Source: CAYXVU01 sp964468725
GTDB taxonomy: Bacteria; Acidobacteriota; Blastocatellia; UBA7656
Direction of reading: 5' to 3'
Assembly: GCA_964468725.1 (NCBI GenBank)
Contig: CAYXVU010000184.1
Location: 1 to 12,161, forward strand
Length of the DNA: 12,161 nt
Under the pieces are notes generated by a model. That model did no database searches. It worked only from the letters and a program-made list of their open reading frames with translations, and was not told the origin of the DNA. Below are positions 1-6,192 of the stretch, in pieces. Position 1 is the stretch's first letter; the number at the start of each line of letters is the position of its first letter. A program made the position numbers and the translations under genes.

Positions 1-585
1 GAATGACCGAATAAAAGGCATAAACGATGGCACAGATTGCCAGAACTGCACTGACCCAGCCGGACAGTTTGAAGCCCCGCAGGTACGGCACGACAATGGA
101 AATTGCTACAGCCAACGTGAAACTCCATCTTGCCTATTTCGACAAACTCACGGAACTCTCCGTTTCCCCTGTCGCTTGTAACGGCCTTGCAGGGAACAGT
201 GCGAATGTAAGAGAGAGAGGAAGAGCAGCAAAGCCGGTATGCCATAAGCCAACTGCTCCGGCATGACTTTACGCACCAGTCTGGGAATGTTGAAGAAGGC
301 AACTATGCTCCCCTAAATCAAATGAGCAAGCAGCCACATCCATCGAATGAAGCCATTGCGTGGTGGAGTTTGAAACTAGAACCCAATACCATAAACGACC
401 GTTCCGGCAATCGCCCGATGGTAGGGCAAGGAAACACCCCAGCCCCGAAGTAAGTCAAACCCAAAGTAAAGAGCAAGAAAACCGAGGAGGGGCTTCCATG
501 GATATTTCACTTGTTCCACCATTTGCGATTGAGGCTCTCGCAGGGCTGTTCTTTCCTGTTTGATTGCCGATTCCAAATTCGTCAC
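1..585 (-). pseudogene. Decayed membrane-protein gene, cut by the left window edge
   Basis: Read on the minus strand from a GTG at 585 (overlapping the lipoprotein stop by 4 bases), the frame gives 69 residues with a hydrophobic segment (KPLLGFLALYFGFDLL) and then TAG at 376-378. The same frame stays hydrophobic past that stop (FIRWMWLLAHLI), meets a second TAG at 313-315, and continues with SIVAFFNIPRLVRKVMPEQL and a further hydrophobic run until TGA at 148-150. Another frame from 133 to 2 then encodes 44 residues with two likely membrane helices (including VSAVLAICAIVYAFYSVI) and runs off the window. Seen: protein-like hydrophobic sequence across two stops and a frame change. Inferred: one multi-spanning membrane protein inactivated by nonsense changes and a small insertion near 140-174. 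The family is not recognised. Sequencing error cannot be excluded, but three separate lesions make that less likely. Confidence 0.55.
140..174. repeat. REP-like two-tier hairpin inside the decayed gene
   Basis: CGACA (140-144) pairs with TGTCG (170-174), and inside them ACGGA (150-154) pairs with TCCGT (159-163) around an ACTC loop. The asymmetric internal bulges are 5 and 6 bases. On the minus strand the end reads GAGTTTGTCGAAATAGG, which resembles the widespread bacterial palindromic element ending GAGCTTGTCGAAGG (the one whose translation often contains PELVEG). It sits exactly where the reading frame of the surrounding membrane-protein remnant changes. The resemblance is recalled, not searched, and the stems are short. 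Confidence 0.4.
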
Positions 586-1220
586 CGACTGAAGAGTTGC
601 ACTTCATCGAAAGCCTGATGGTTCTGCGCGTAACAAAATAATCCGATTTTGCCACGCCGGTAGGCAGCCTCTTTGACTTCGAATAAATTGATCCCGTCAA
701 TCGCAGCGCGAATCGAATCGTCTTCGGCGATGACTTCGATCAACAACTCATCGCCCATTTTATATCCGCGCTTGCTCGACCAAAGTTCGATGAAATCCGC
801 GCCCTCACGCTTATCAAGTCGGGTGAGCGGGCCGCCATTGAGATCGTCTTGAATGAACAACAGGCGATAGAAATGTTCCTGATCTTGATAGCGAAAGACG
901 ACGCCGAAACCATCTCCGTCAAAGGGCTTCGCCTTCACCCTCAAAGTGTAATCATCCCAACTCGCTTCCCCGGCAATGAAGTAGGTTCCATACCAACGGC
1001 CTAAGAAATCGCCTTGCTTGCCCCAGATATTGCTGCGCTGATGGAGCCAGCCATCCGCTTCGACGCGCCACACCGATGGCGCTTCGAGCGTCTCCGGGTC
1101 ATCCACCACTTGCCAATGTGTCAGTTCGTTGCTGTGAAAACGTTCATCAAGCAACTTTGCCCGACACCCGAACAACGCACTCAACACCATGAACAGAAGA
1201 ATCAAGAAGAAGATACGCAT
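582..1220 (-). CDS. Putative lipoprotein with LamG/DUF1080-like jelly-roll domain
   Basis: A 212-residue protein. Residues 1-19 form a signal peptide (one Arg, a hydrophobic core, then LFGC), which suggests lipidation of Cys19 and an outer- or inner-membrane anchor; Phe at -2 is unusual in a lipobox. The rest is a beta-rich domain resembling concanavalin-like/DUF1080 folds: W-x-V-E-x-D-G-W-L near 51-59, DYTLRV at about 90, GDGFGVVFRYQD at about 102-113, and a closing GKIGLFCYAQ strand at about 190. Such domains bind or cleave sugars; no catalytic residues could be assigned, so a carbohydrate-binding or structural role is only a guess. I chose ATG at 1220 because GAGGT lies 10 bases upstream; a TTG two codons earlier (1226) is the alternative. 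It follows the phosphatase gene by 46 bases and is probably cotranscribed with it. Confidence 0.75.
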   Translation of the reverse strand: MRIFFLILLFMVLSALFGCRAKLLDERFHSNELTHWQVVDDPETLEAPSVWRVEADGWLHQRSNIWGKQGDFLGRWYGTYFIAGEASWDDYTLRVKAKPFDGDGFGVVFRYQDQEHFYRLLFIQDDLNGGPLTRLDKREGADFIELWSSKRGYKMGDELLIEVIAEDDSIRAAIDGINLFEVKEAAYRRGKIGLFCYAQNHQAFDEVQLFSR

Positions 1221-1266
1221 AACCAAGCCGACCTCTTTCGTCAGCTTGCATCATACACGGAAAGGC

Positions 1267-2013
1267 TCAAGGATGACCAAAACCATTGACAGAAGGTTTG
1301 CTGGCGCGTAGCCGTTCGACTTCGGTCACGCCCGACGGATGCGCTTGGTAGAGGGTGAAGGTTTCGACTTGGATGCACGAGAGCGGGCTGTCTTTATCGC
1401 CGCTCGTATCAATGCCCACACAACTGCCATTGATGTAGATGCCAAATTTACGCGCCCGCCGGTCGCGCGGCAAGTATTGCGTCGGCGTGTGGCCGAAGAA
1501 ACAGAGCTTGCCCGTATAACTACGGTAAAAATCGAAATCACGCGTCCAGATCAATACGTCCGGGTCGGTGTCGGACGGATGCTCGCCGGGAATGAGTCCC
1601 GCATGCACGTAAATTGCCTGCTCATCTTCATGGTAAAAGGGCAGGCTGCGAAAGAATTCGATGTGTGCATCGGGAAGGATGATTTCGGAGATGTCTTCGA
1701 TTTCATGCAAGTCGTAGCCGTACGATTCGACCGTCGTCAGTCCGCCGTTTTCCGGCACCAACCATTGCGGGTCTTGATAGTCGAGGCAGTCAAGCAACAT
1801 CTGTTCGTGATTGCCACGCAGCACGACGATGTTTGGATTGCTGTCGGCCAGTTGCATTACCAAATCAACAACCCCTTGCGCGTCCGGGCCGCGATCAATT
1901 AGATCGCCGAGAAAGATGATCTTATCCTCGCTCACATTCCAGGGAACATCACGGAGCAGTTGCTCAATCAAATTGGGTCGCGCGTGAACATCGCCAATAA
2001 CGTAAGTAGCCAT
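1267..2013 (-). CDS. PPP-family metallophosphatase (serine/threonine phosphatase or ApaH-like)
   Basis: A 248-residue cytoplasmic metallophosphoesterase of the PPP superfamily, which hydrolyses phosphoester bonds with a di-metal (usually Mn/Fe) centre. All signature motifs are present in order: GDVH at 7-10, GDLIDRGPD at 36-44, GNHE at 67-70, HAGLIPG at 137-143 and GHTP at 174-177. The predicted metal and catalytic ligands are therefore Asp8, His10, Asp37, Asn68, His69, His137 and His175. Length and the single domain match bacterial PrpA/lambda-type protein phosphatases; diadenosine tetraphosphatase (ApaH) shares the same motifs, so the substrate cannot be fixed. The ATG at 2013 is preceded by GGTGAG with close spacing. 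It lies 61 bases after the DAHP-synthase-like gene and 46 before the lipoprotein, so all may share a transcript. The C-terminal 50 residues are variable and carry no recognised motif. Confidence 0.9.
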   Translation of the reverse strand: MATYVIGDVHARPNLIEQLLRDVPWNVSEDKIIFLGDLIDRGPDAQGVVDLVMQLADSNPNIVVLRGNHEQMLLDCLDYQDPQWLVPENGGLTTVESYGYDLHEIEDISEIILPDAHIEFFRSLPFYHEDEQAIYVHAGLIPGEHPSDTDPDVLIWTRDFDFYRSYTGKLCFFGHTPTQYLPRDRRARKFGIYINGSCVGIDTSGDKDSPLSCIQVETFTLYQAHPSGVTEVERLRASKPSVNGFGHP

Positions 2014-2074
2014 ACCCTCTCACCAAGCTGACATGAAAACTCAGGCCCTGCGGATAATCAAGACTTTACTACGT

Positions 2075-3121
2075 TCACCCCTCGGCTGTCAGTTGTCGGT
2101 TATACAGAAGCGAAAGCTGGCGTGCAACCGCTTCGGCGATCCCTTGCAGGCGCGGCAGCAAATCAAAAAACTGTTCGGGAGTGAGCGCCTGCGCGCGCTC
2201 GCACAACGCGGCATCCGGTTGCGGATGGACGGCCAGCAGCACGCCGTCTGCGCCTGCCGCTATCGCCGCCTGCGCCAACGGAGCGACGCGATCCCGCCGT
2301 CCCGCCGCATGGCTGACATCGGCTAAAATCGGCAAGTGCGTCAACTTCTTCAAGGTAACGATAGCTGCGACATCGAATGCCTGCGGTTGTCGCGGCTCAA
2401 AGCTGCGGGTTCCGGCTTCGCACAGCATCACTTGTTGGTTGCCGGAACGCAGCAAACATTCGGCAGCCAGCAGAGCATCCTCTATCGCCGCCATCTGTTC
2501 GCGGCGTACGATCACTGGTTTCTTCAAGCGAGCAACCGCGCCTAGTAAATCAAAGTTCCGAATCTGCGATGCGGCAACCTCGATCAGATCAGCATAGCGA
2601 TTAACAACTTCCAGATGAGCGGCATCCTCGATGGTAGAGGCGACAAGTAAATCATAGGCACGCGCCGCGTGGCGCATCTGTTGTAAGCCTTCCTCGCCAA
2701 GCCCGCTGAATTCCTCTGAAGATGAAGCGAAACGAAAGGCTTTACTGCGCAATATGCGCGCCCCGCTCTGCGCGACGATAGCGGCAGTTGCCTGAATCTG
2801 TTCGCGGTTCTCGATCATCATCGAGCCTGCCAGCACGACAACTTCGCGGTCACCAATGACCACATCTTTGATCTTGATCTGCGTGCCAGTAGGGCAGAAT
2901 GAGCGACTGGCAAGCGGATAGGGTAGCGTGACGCGCAACACCTCCCGCACCCCCTCAATCAACTCGACCTCTTGCGCTTCAATCGTCAGGTCTCCAACGA
3001 CGCCGAGCACCGTGCAATGTACGCCCGTCGTGCGATAGATGTCGAACCCCAAGCCGACCAGCTTCTCAATCGCTTGCGCGATCTGCGCTTCGCTCGCGTG
3101 TTCCTGCATCACAATCAGCAT
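2075..3121 (-). CDS. Degenerate DAHP synthase homologue (AroF/type I-beta fold), possible pseudoenzyme
   Basis: A 348-residue protein collinear over its whole length with the Thermotoga maritima type of 3-deoxy-D-arabino-heptulosonate 7-phosphate synthase: an N-terminal ferredoxin-like regulatory domain (about 1-70) and then a TIM barrel. Fold landmarks remain: LAG (97-99), FSGLGEEGL (138-146), NFDLL (189-193), LCEAGTRSFE (233-242), HLPILADVSH (262-271) and AVHPQPD (297-303). Active-site positions have changed. Against the Thermotoga metal ligands Cys102, His272, Glu298 and Asp309 this protein has Met101, His271, Ala297 and Glu308. The AYKPRTSP loop reads AFRFASSS (128-135), CERG reads CEAG, and DPSH reads DVSH. 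The frame is intact, with ATG at 3121 behind GAGGTGA, so it is not a decayed gene. Inference: DAHP synthase activity is probably lost, and a regulatory role or a changed reaction is likely. It sits downstream of chorismate mutase. Automatic annotation would probably call it aroF. Confidence 0.85.
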   Translation of the reverse strand: MLIVMQEHASEAQIAQAIEKLVGLGFDIYRTTGVHCTVLGVVGDLTIEAQEVELIEGVREVLRVTLPYPLASRSFCPTGTQIKIKDVVIGDREVVVLAGSMMIENREQIQATAAIVAQSGARILRSKAFRFASSSEEFSGLGEEGLQQMRHAARAYDLLVASTIEDAAHLEVVNRYADLIEVAASQIRNFDLLGAVARLKKPVIVRREQMAAIEDALLAAECLLRSGNQQVMLCEAGTRSFEPRQPQAFDVAAIVTLKKLTHLPILADVSHAAGRRDRVAPLAQAAIAAGADGVLLAVHPQPDAALCERAQALTPEQFFDLLPRLQGIAEAVARQLSLLYNRQLTAEG

Positions 3122-3161
3122 GGGTCACCTCTCGCTTCCAGCAGCTACCTTCAATGGTCAA

Positions 3162-3196
3162 AGCTAACAAGTTGAAGGTTACAGGTTGAAGGGTGA
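3162..3196. repeat. Heptanucleotide tandem tract (AGGTTGA-like), plus-strand orientation
   Basis: Five consecutive 7-base units: AGCTAAC, AAGTTGA, AGGTTAC, AGGTTGA, AGGGTGA. The period of 7 is clear although the units have diverged. It lies in the gap between the DAHP-synthase-like gene and aroQ, just upstream of the former's start. Short heptad tracts of this kind are a known intergenic repeat class in several bacterial phyla. Confidence 0.55.
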
Positions 3197-3262
3197 AAGA
3201 TAGAAACTGAACCGCAGGGTTGAGAGAGTCGCCACCTGCTAGGCGGCACAGCCATCTGCTCA

Positions 3263-3290
3263 TCACCCATATCCTTCACCCTTTCACCTT
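3263..3290. repeat. Second heptanucleotide tract (AAGGTGA-like), inverted relative to the first
   Basis: Read on the minus strand the units are AAGGTGA, AAGGGTG, AAGGATA and TGGGTGA. This G/A-rich heptad resembles the tract at 3162-3196 but lies on the opposite strand, about 66 bases away. An 8-base match between the two (GGTGAAAG at 3192-3199, CTTTCACC at 3281-3288) could pair in a transcript crossing the gap. Confidence 0.5.
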
Positions 3291-3315
3291 CTCATACAGT
3301 TTCAGACCCTATCGG

Positions 3316-3639
3316 TTATCTTTTCGCTTTGCGTCGCTTCCCTTTTTTGCCTTTTGCCGCTTCGGCGATTTCCCGATCAACCGTGAGGCGTTCGACGCGA
3401 CGCGATTCGTCAATGATGCGTTCGAAGAGGCGACGCATAGCATCGTGATCGAGCGGGCCAGGGTTGAGGCCTGTGACATGCGCTAGTACCTCAGCCTCGC
3501 GCGATGGGGAGTAGACGGGCAATCCGATTTCGCGTTTAATGCGCCCGATTTCGATGGCGCATTGCGAACGACGATTGAGCAACTCGACCAGTTGCTCGTC
3601 CAGCGCGTCAATTTCGTCTCGCCAATCGTCGATATCCAA
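3316..3639 (-). CDS. aroQ: Chorismate mutase, AroQ (alpha-helical) class
   Basis: A 107-residue protein of monofunctional AroQ size that converts chorismate to prephenate for phenylalanine and tyrosine synthesis. Compared with the E. coli chorismate mutase domain it keeps Arg7 (Arg11), Arg24 (Arg28), Lys35 (Lys39), Arg47 and Glu48 (Arg51, Glu52). Glu83 replaces Gln88, as in several microbial mutases. Asp48 is replaced by Ser44, a milder change. The helix signature W-R-D-E-I-D-A-L-D and the SREAEV block are clear. The C-terminal 14 residues are almost all Lys, Arg, Gly and Ala (KGKKGKRRKAKR), an unusual basic tail. The start is TTG at 3639, fixed by GGAGG 5 bases upstream and an in-frame stop at 3652-3654. 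It follows the upstream gene by 16 bases, so it is in an operon with it, and it precedes the degenerate DAHP synthase gene. Confidence 0.92.
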   Translation of the reverse strand: MDIDDWRDEIDALDEQLVELLNRRSQCAIEIGRIKREIGLPVYSPSREAEVLAHVTGLNPGPLDHDAMRRLFERIIDESRRVERLTVDREIAEAAKGKKGKRRKAKR

Positions 3640-3644
3640 AACAT

Positions 3645-3649
3645 CCTCC
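3645..3649 (-). promoter_or_regulatory. Ribosome binding site fixing the TTG start of aroQ
   Basis: A perfect GGAGG on the minus strand, 5 bases from the TTG at 3637-3639. An ATG at 3642-3644 lies inside the spacer but is out of frame, so the site decides for the TTG. Confidence 0.75.
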
Positions 3650-3655
3650 GATCAG

Positions 3656-4189
3656 TCACCGGGAAGTCTGAAACCATTCGGTAATGATGTCGCGCACCTT
3701 CGCCCCCTCGTAGCGCGCGCGCAGCCCATCAAGCGCCTCAATCATCACACGCTCGCCGCGCTTGTACAATCCGACATAGTAAGGCAAATAGATCATCTCT
3801 ACCCAGTCGTGCGTGATCTTCAAGTCGCGCACTTTGAAGAAGCCTTGCAGGTAGACTTGGCGCTTGAGTTTTTCGGTCAGCAGCGCGGCTGCCGCATCTT
3901 CCGCAAGCCGGATGCTGGCAAAATCGGTTGTCTCCACCTCTTGGCGATCTGCTTCCGCAGAACCATTCTCAAAGTCATAGAGATCGAGCTGTCCGCCAAC
4001 TGCATCCAGTGCAATGAGGCGTTGCGAATGCTGTTTGCCATTCTCCATCCGCACGCGAAATAACCGGAAAGGGATGTAAAACGGCATGACTTTTACCAAC
4101 TGCCCGTGCCGCAGTTGACGCGCCGCTCCGCCTAAGCTACGGGTCGCCTGCGACAACGAGAGGTTGGCTTTGAGCGTCATAATGCGCAT
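3656..4189 (-). CDS. Uncharacterised protein with two similar YxPY...ALD lobes
   Basis: A 177-residue soluble protein of no recognised family. No signal peptide or membrane segment is visible. It seems to contain an internal duplication: residues 37-73 begin FYIPF and continue through RLIALDAVGGQL, and residues 133-162 begin IYLPYY and continue through RVMIEALDGLRARYEG. The shared pattern is aromatic-Y-[IL]-P-[FY], basic beta strands, then a hydrophobic strand ending A-L-D-x-[VL]. Between the lobes lies an acidic, probably helical linker (75-110). The end, AKVRDIITEWF, is amphipathic. The start chosen is ATG at 4189, preceded by GGGGCGG at 5 bases; a TTG at 4210 would overlap the symporter stop. 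It sits 13 bases after the symporter gene and 16 before aroQ, so it is translated from the same message. No function can be assigned. Confidence 0.8.
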   Translation of the reverse strand: MRIMTLKANLSLSQATRSLGGAARQLRHGQLVKVMPFYIPFRLFRVRMENGKQHSQRLIALDAVGGQLDLYDFENGSAEADRQEVETTDFASIRLAEDAAAALLTEKLKRQVYLQGFFKVRDLKITHDWVEMIYLPYYVGLYKRGERVMIEALDGLRARYEGAKVRDIITEWFQTSR

Positions 4190-4202
4190 TGCTTCCGCCC
4201 CT

Positions 4203-5888
4203 TCAGGCAAAGTAGAACCACAAACCGAGCATGGTAACGATCAGCAATCCGGCGAGCGCCAGATTGATGCGGTTTTGTGCGGCAGTCTCAGCCCCCGTCG
4301 TCGGTGCAGTGACAATGACCGTCGTCTCTGACTCGCTGAGGTCAACCTTTTCGCTGATTGTTTGCCAAGTCAACCCTGCAACCTTGTGCCGCTCCGGCGC
4401 AGGGGTCAACAGACTCACAACGACGAGCACGACTGTACAGACAACGAAGATCGCGATGGCAAAGTGCAGAAAGTTAATGCCAATGATATAGCCGACAAAA
4501 CCGCTCGCTTGGATTCCGGCATAGGCTACCTCCAAGATGAAACGAACCGCTCCGAGCGCGAAGCCAACTAACAACGCCGTAATCGCACCTTGCCCATTGA
4601 TACGCTGCCAGAAGACACCCAGCAGAAAGACCGCCGCGATGGGCGGCGAGATATAGGCCTGCACACTTTGCAAGTAAACATACAGTTGCGGGCTGATGCG
4701 TTCGATATAAGGAATCCACAACAGCCCCAATGCGACGATGAAGACCGTTGCGAGGCGTCCGACAAAGACCAATTGCTTCTCCGACGCATCGGGGCGCAAC
4801 CGCTTATAAAAATCCATCGTGAAGATCGTCGAACTAGAATTGAACACGGACGCCAGACTCGACATCAATGCCGCCAACATCGCCGCAATCATGATGCCAA
4901 CCAATCCGGAAGGCAGCAGTCGGACGATCAATGTCGGAAACGCAGCATTCGAATCGGCCATCATCTCTTGCGGATAGAGGGCGCGGGCAACCATGCCGGG
5001 AACAATTAGCATAAAGACCGGCAAAATTTTCAAAAATCCGGCCAGCACGGTTCCCGCTTTGGCATTGGCAACATCCTTCGCCGATAGCACCCGTTGCACG
5101 ATAACCTGATCGGTGCACCAGTACCAAATGCCGAGCAGCGGCGCACCGAAAAAGATACCTGTCCAGGGAAACTCTTTATCGCTTGCAGGCTTCATCATGT
5201 GAAAGAAGTCGGCTGGCAACGCGGCGCGCAACCCTTCGAACCCGCCGACTTGATCGAGTCCGATGAACAGTAAAACCAACGCTCCGCCGATCAAGATGAT
5301 TGTCTGAATTACCTCCGTGTAAATCACGGCTGCCAGCCCGCCCGCCACCGTATAGATGCCGGTGGCAATGACCAAGGCAACAGCGCTCTGCCACATCGGC
5401 CAGCCAAGCACGATGCGTAAGACTAACGCTCCGGCGAAGACGCCGACGGCAATCTTCGTAAAGATGTAGGCGATAAGTGATATCGAAGCCAGATAGGTGC
5501 GGCACGCGCGGTTATACCGTCGCTCTAAGAATTCCGGCATGGTGTACACATTTGAGCGCAGGTAAAACGGCACGAAGACCCAGCCAAGCAGCAACAGAAT
5601 CAGCGAAGCCAACCATTCGAAATGCCCGACCGCCAGTCCTGAAGCAGCGCCCGTACCGGCCAAGCCGATGAAATGCTCGCTGCCAATGTTGGAGGAAAAA
5701 AGCGAAGCGGCTATCGCCCACCACGCGACATTGCGATCAGCAAGAAAGTATGAGGTCGAGGTGCGCTCTTTGCGCGCGAAGTAGAAACCGATGGCAAAGA
5801 TAATCAGCAGATACGCAGCCAACACCAGATAATCAATGGTCACGAGTCGAACGGTTTGCGATTGGTACAGTATGAGCGCGTGGCGCAT
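4203..5888 (-). CDS. SGLT/SLC5-type sodium:solute (probably sugar) symporter
   Basis: A 561-residue inner-membrane protein of the sodium:solute symporter family, LeuT fold, with about 13-14 hydrophobic helices. It closely follows sugar-transporting SGLT members: SLFSSNIGSEHFIG (62-75) covers the first part of the Na2 site, FEWLAS keeps the Glu that contacts sugar in vSGLT, WYWCTDQVIVQR (255-266) is nearly the animal SGLT signature, and AALMSSLASVFNSSSTIF (340-356) supplies the paired Ser of Na2 (343-344). His72 stands where vSGLT has Gln69, so the sugar may differ from galactose. The C-terminal 100 residues hold a hydrophilic loop with a Thr/Glu-rich stretch and one last helix. ATG at 5888 is supported by GGAGAG 6 bases upstream; upstream in-frame codons to 5939 are Arg/Gly-rich and unlikely. 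It is first in the minus-strand gene series. Confidence 0.92.
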   Translation of the reverse strand: MRHALILYQSQTVRLVTIDYLVLAAYLLIIFAIGFYFARKERTSTSYFLADRNVAWWAIAASLFSSNIGSEHFIGLAGTGAASGLAVGHFEWLASLILLLLGWVFVPFYLRSNVYTMPEFLERRYNRACRTYLASISLIAYIFTKIAVGVFAGALVLRIVLGWPMWQSAVALVIATGIYTVAGGLAAVIYTEVIQTIILIGGALVLLFIGLDQVGGFEGLRAALPADFFHMMKPASDKEFPWTGIFFGAPLLGIWYWCTDQVIVQRVLSAKDVANAKAGTVLAGFLKILPVFMLIVPGMVARALYPQEMMADSNAAFPTLIVRLLPSGLVGIMIAAMLAALMSSLASVFNSSSTIFTMDFYKRLRPDASEKQLVFVGRLATVFIVALGLLWIPYIERISPQLYVYLQSVQAYISPPIAAVFLLGVFWQRINGQGAITALLVGFALGAVRFILEVAYAGIQASGFVGYIIGINFLHFAIAIFVVCTVVLVVVSLLTPAPERHKVAGLTWQTISEKVDLSESETTVIVTAPTTGAETAAQNRINLALAGLLIVTMLGLWFYFA

Positions 5889-5894
5889 TCCCCT

Positions 5895-5900
5895 CTCTCC
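5895..5900 (-). promoter_or_regulatory. Ribosome binding site of the symporter gene
   Basis: GGAGAG on the minus strand, 6 bases from the ATG at 5886-5888, inside a purine-rich run. It favours this start over the longer reading frame that begins at 5939. Confidence 0.6.
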
Positions 5901-6119
5901 TTTTCCTGATGGCCGAGTTGCGGATCGCCGGGTGCGCACGCGGCGCGCGCTGGCGCTTGATGCTTGGCCATTTCCTCAAATCCGTGCGGTTACCTGAAGG
6001 TCTCTGCGCAAGCCGCATGCGCTTCTGACATCTGCCTGCTACTTTATTGTGCAAACTGGTAATCCGCTCGTGTCTCTTCTGTAGAACGCGAATTCGAGTG
6101 GCGGGCATTGTATTCGCAT

Positions 6120-6128
6120 TGCTATAGT
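6120..6128 (+). promoter_or_regulatory. Candidate extended -10 promoter for the methyltransferase gene
   Basis: TGCTATAGT matches the extended -10 form (TG, one base, TATAAT with one mismatch). No convincing -35 is present, as expected for an extended -10. Transcription would start near 6135. The element lies in ATTGCTATAGTCAAT, a near-palindrome centred on CTATAG that could bind a repressor. The 304-base interval 5889-6192 holds this element and the repeat cluster that follows it. No clear minus-strand promoter for the symporter was found: a TTGACT at 6127-6132 has no well-spaced -10. Confidence 0.35.
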
Positions 6129-6157
6129 CAATTCAAGCGAATTGAAATTCGCTCAAT
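6128..6157. repeat. Cluster of overlapping inverted repeats in the leader of the methyltransferase gene
   Basis: TCAATTC (6128-6134) pairs with GAATTGA (6139-6145) around AAGC, and AGCGAATT (6136-6143) pairs with AATTCGCT (6146-6153). The two structures share bases and exclude each other. TCAAT, ATTGA, TCAAT recur at 6128, 6141 and 6153. This could be an operator or a leader switch. Confidence 0.45.
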
Positions 6158-6192
6158 CAGTCGCCTACCCCACTGATTGGATAACTGGCCAG

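Noticed and set aside
27..266. 79-codon plus-strand open frame at the left edge
   Set aside because: No ribosome site and no motif; the opposite strand carries clear membrane-protein remnants.
1..585. Amber (TAG) recoding, such as pyrrolysine, to explain two in-frame TAG codons in a continuous hydrophobic frame
   Set aside because: A frame change and a TGA also occur in the same gene, so decay explains all lesions. No pyl genes are visible.
1339..1902. 187-codon plus-strand open frame opposite the phosphatase gene
   Set aside because: It is a shadow of the phosphatase, whose complete PPP motifs settle the coding strand.
2014..2074. Terminator between the DAHP-synthase-like gene and the phosphatase
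   Set aside because: Only a 4-base stem (CTGA/TCAG) is present, with no T run on the minus strand.
5889..5939. 17-codon N-terminal extension of the symporter
   Set aside because: Arg/Gly-rich codons overlap the purine-rich ribosome site that serves the ATG at 5888.
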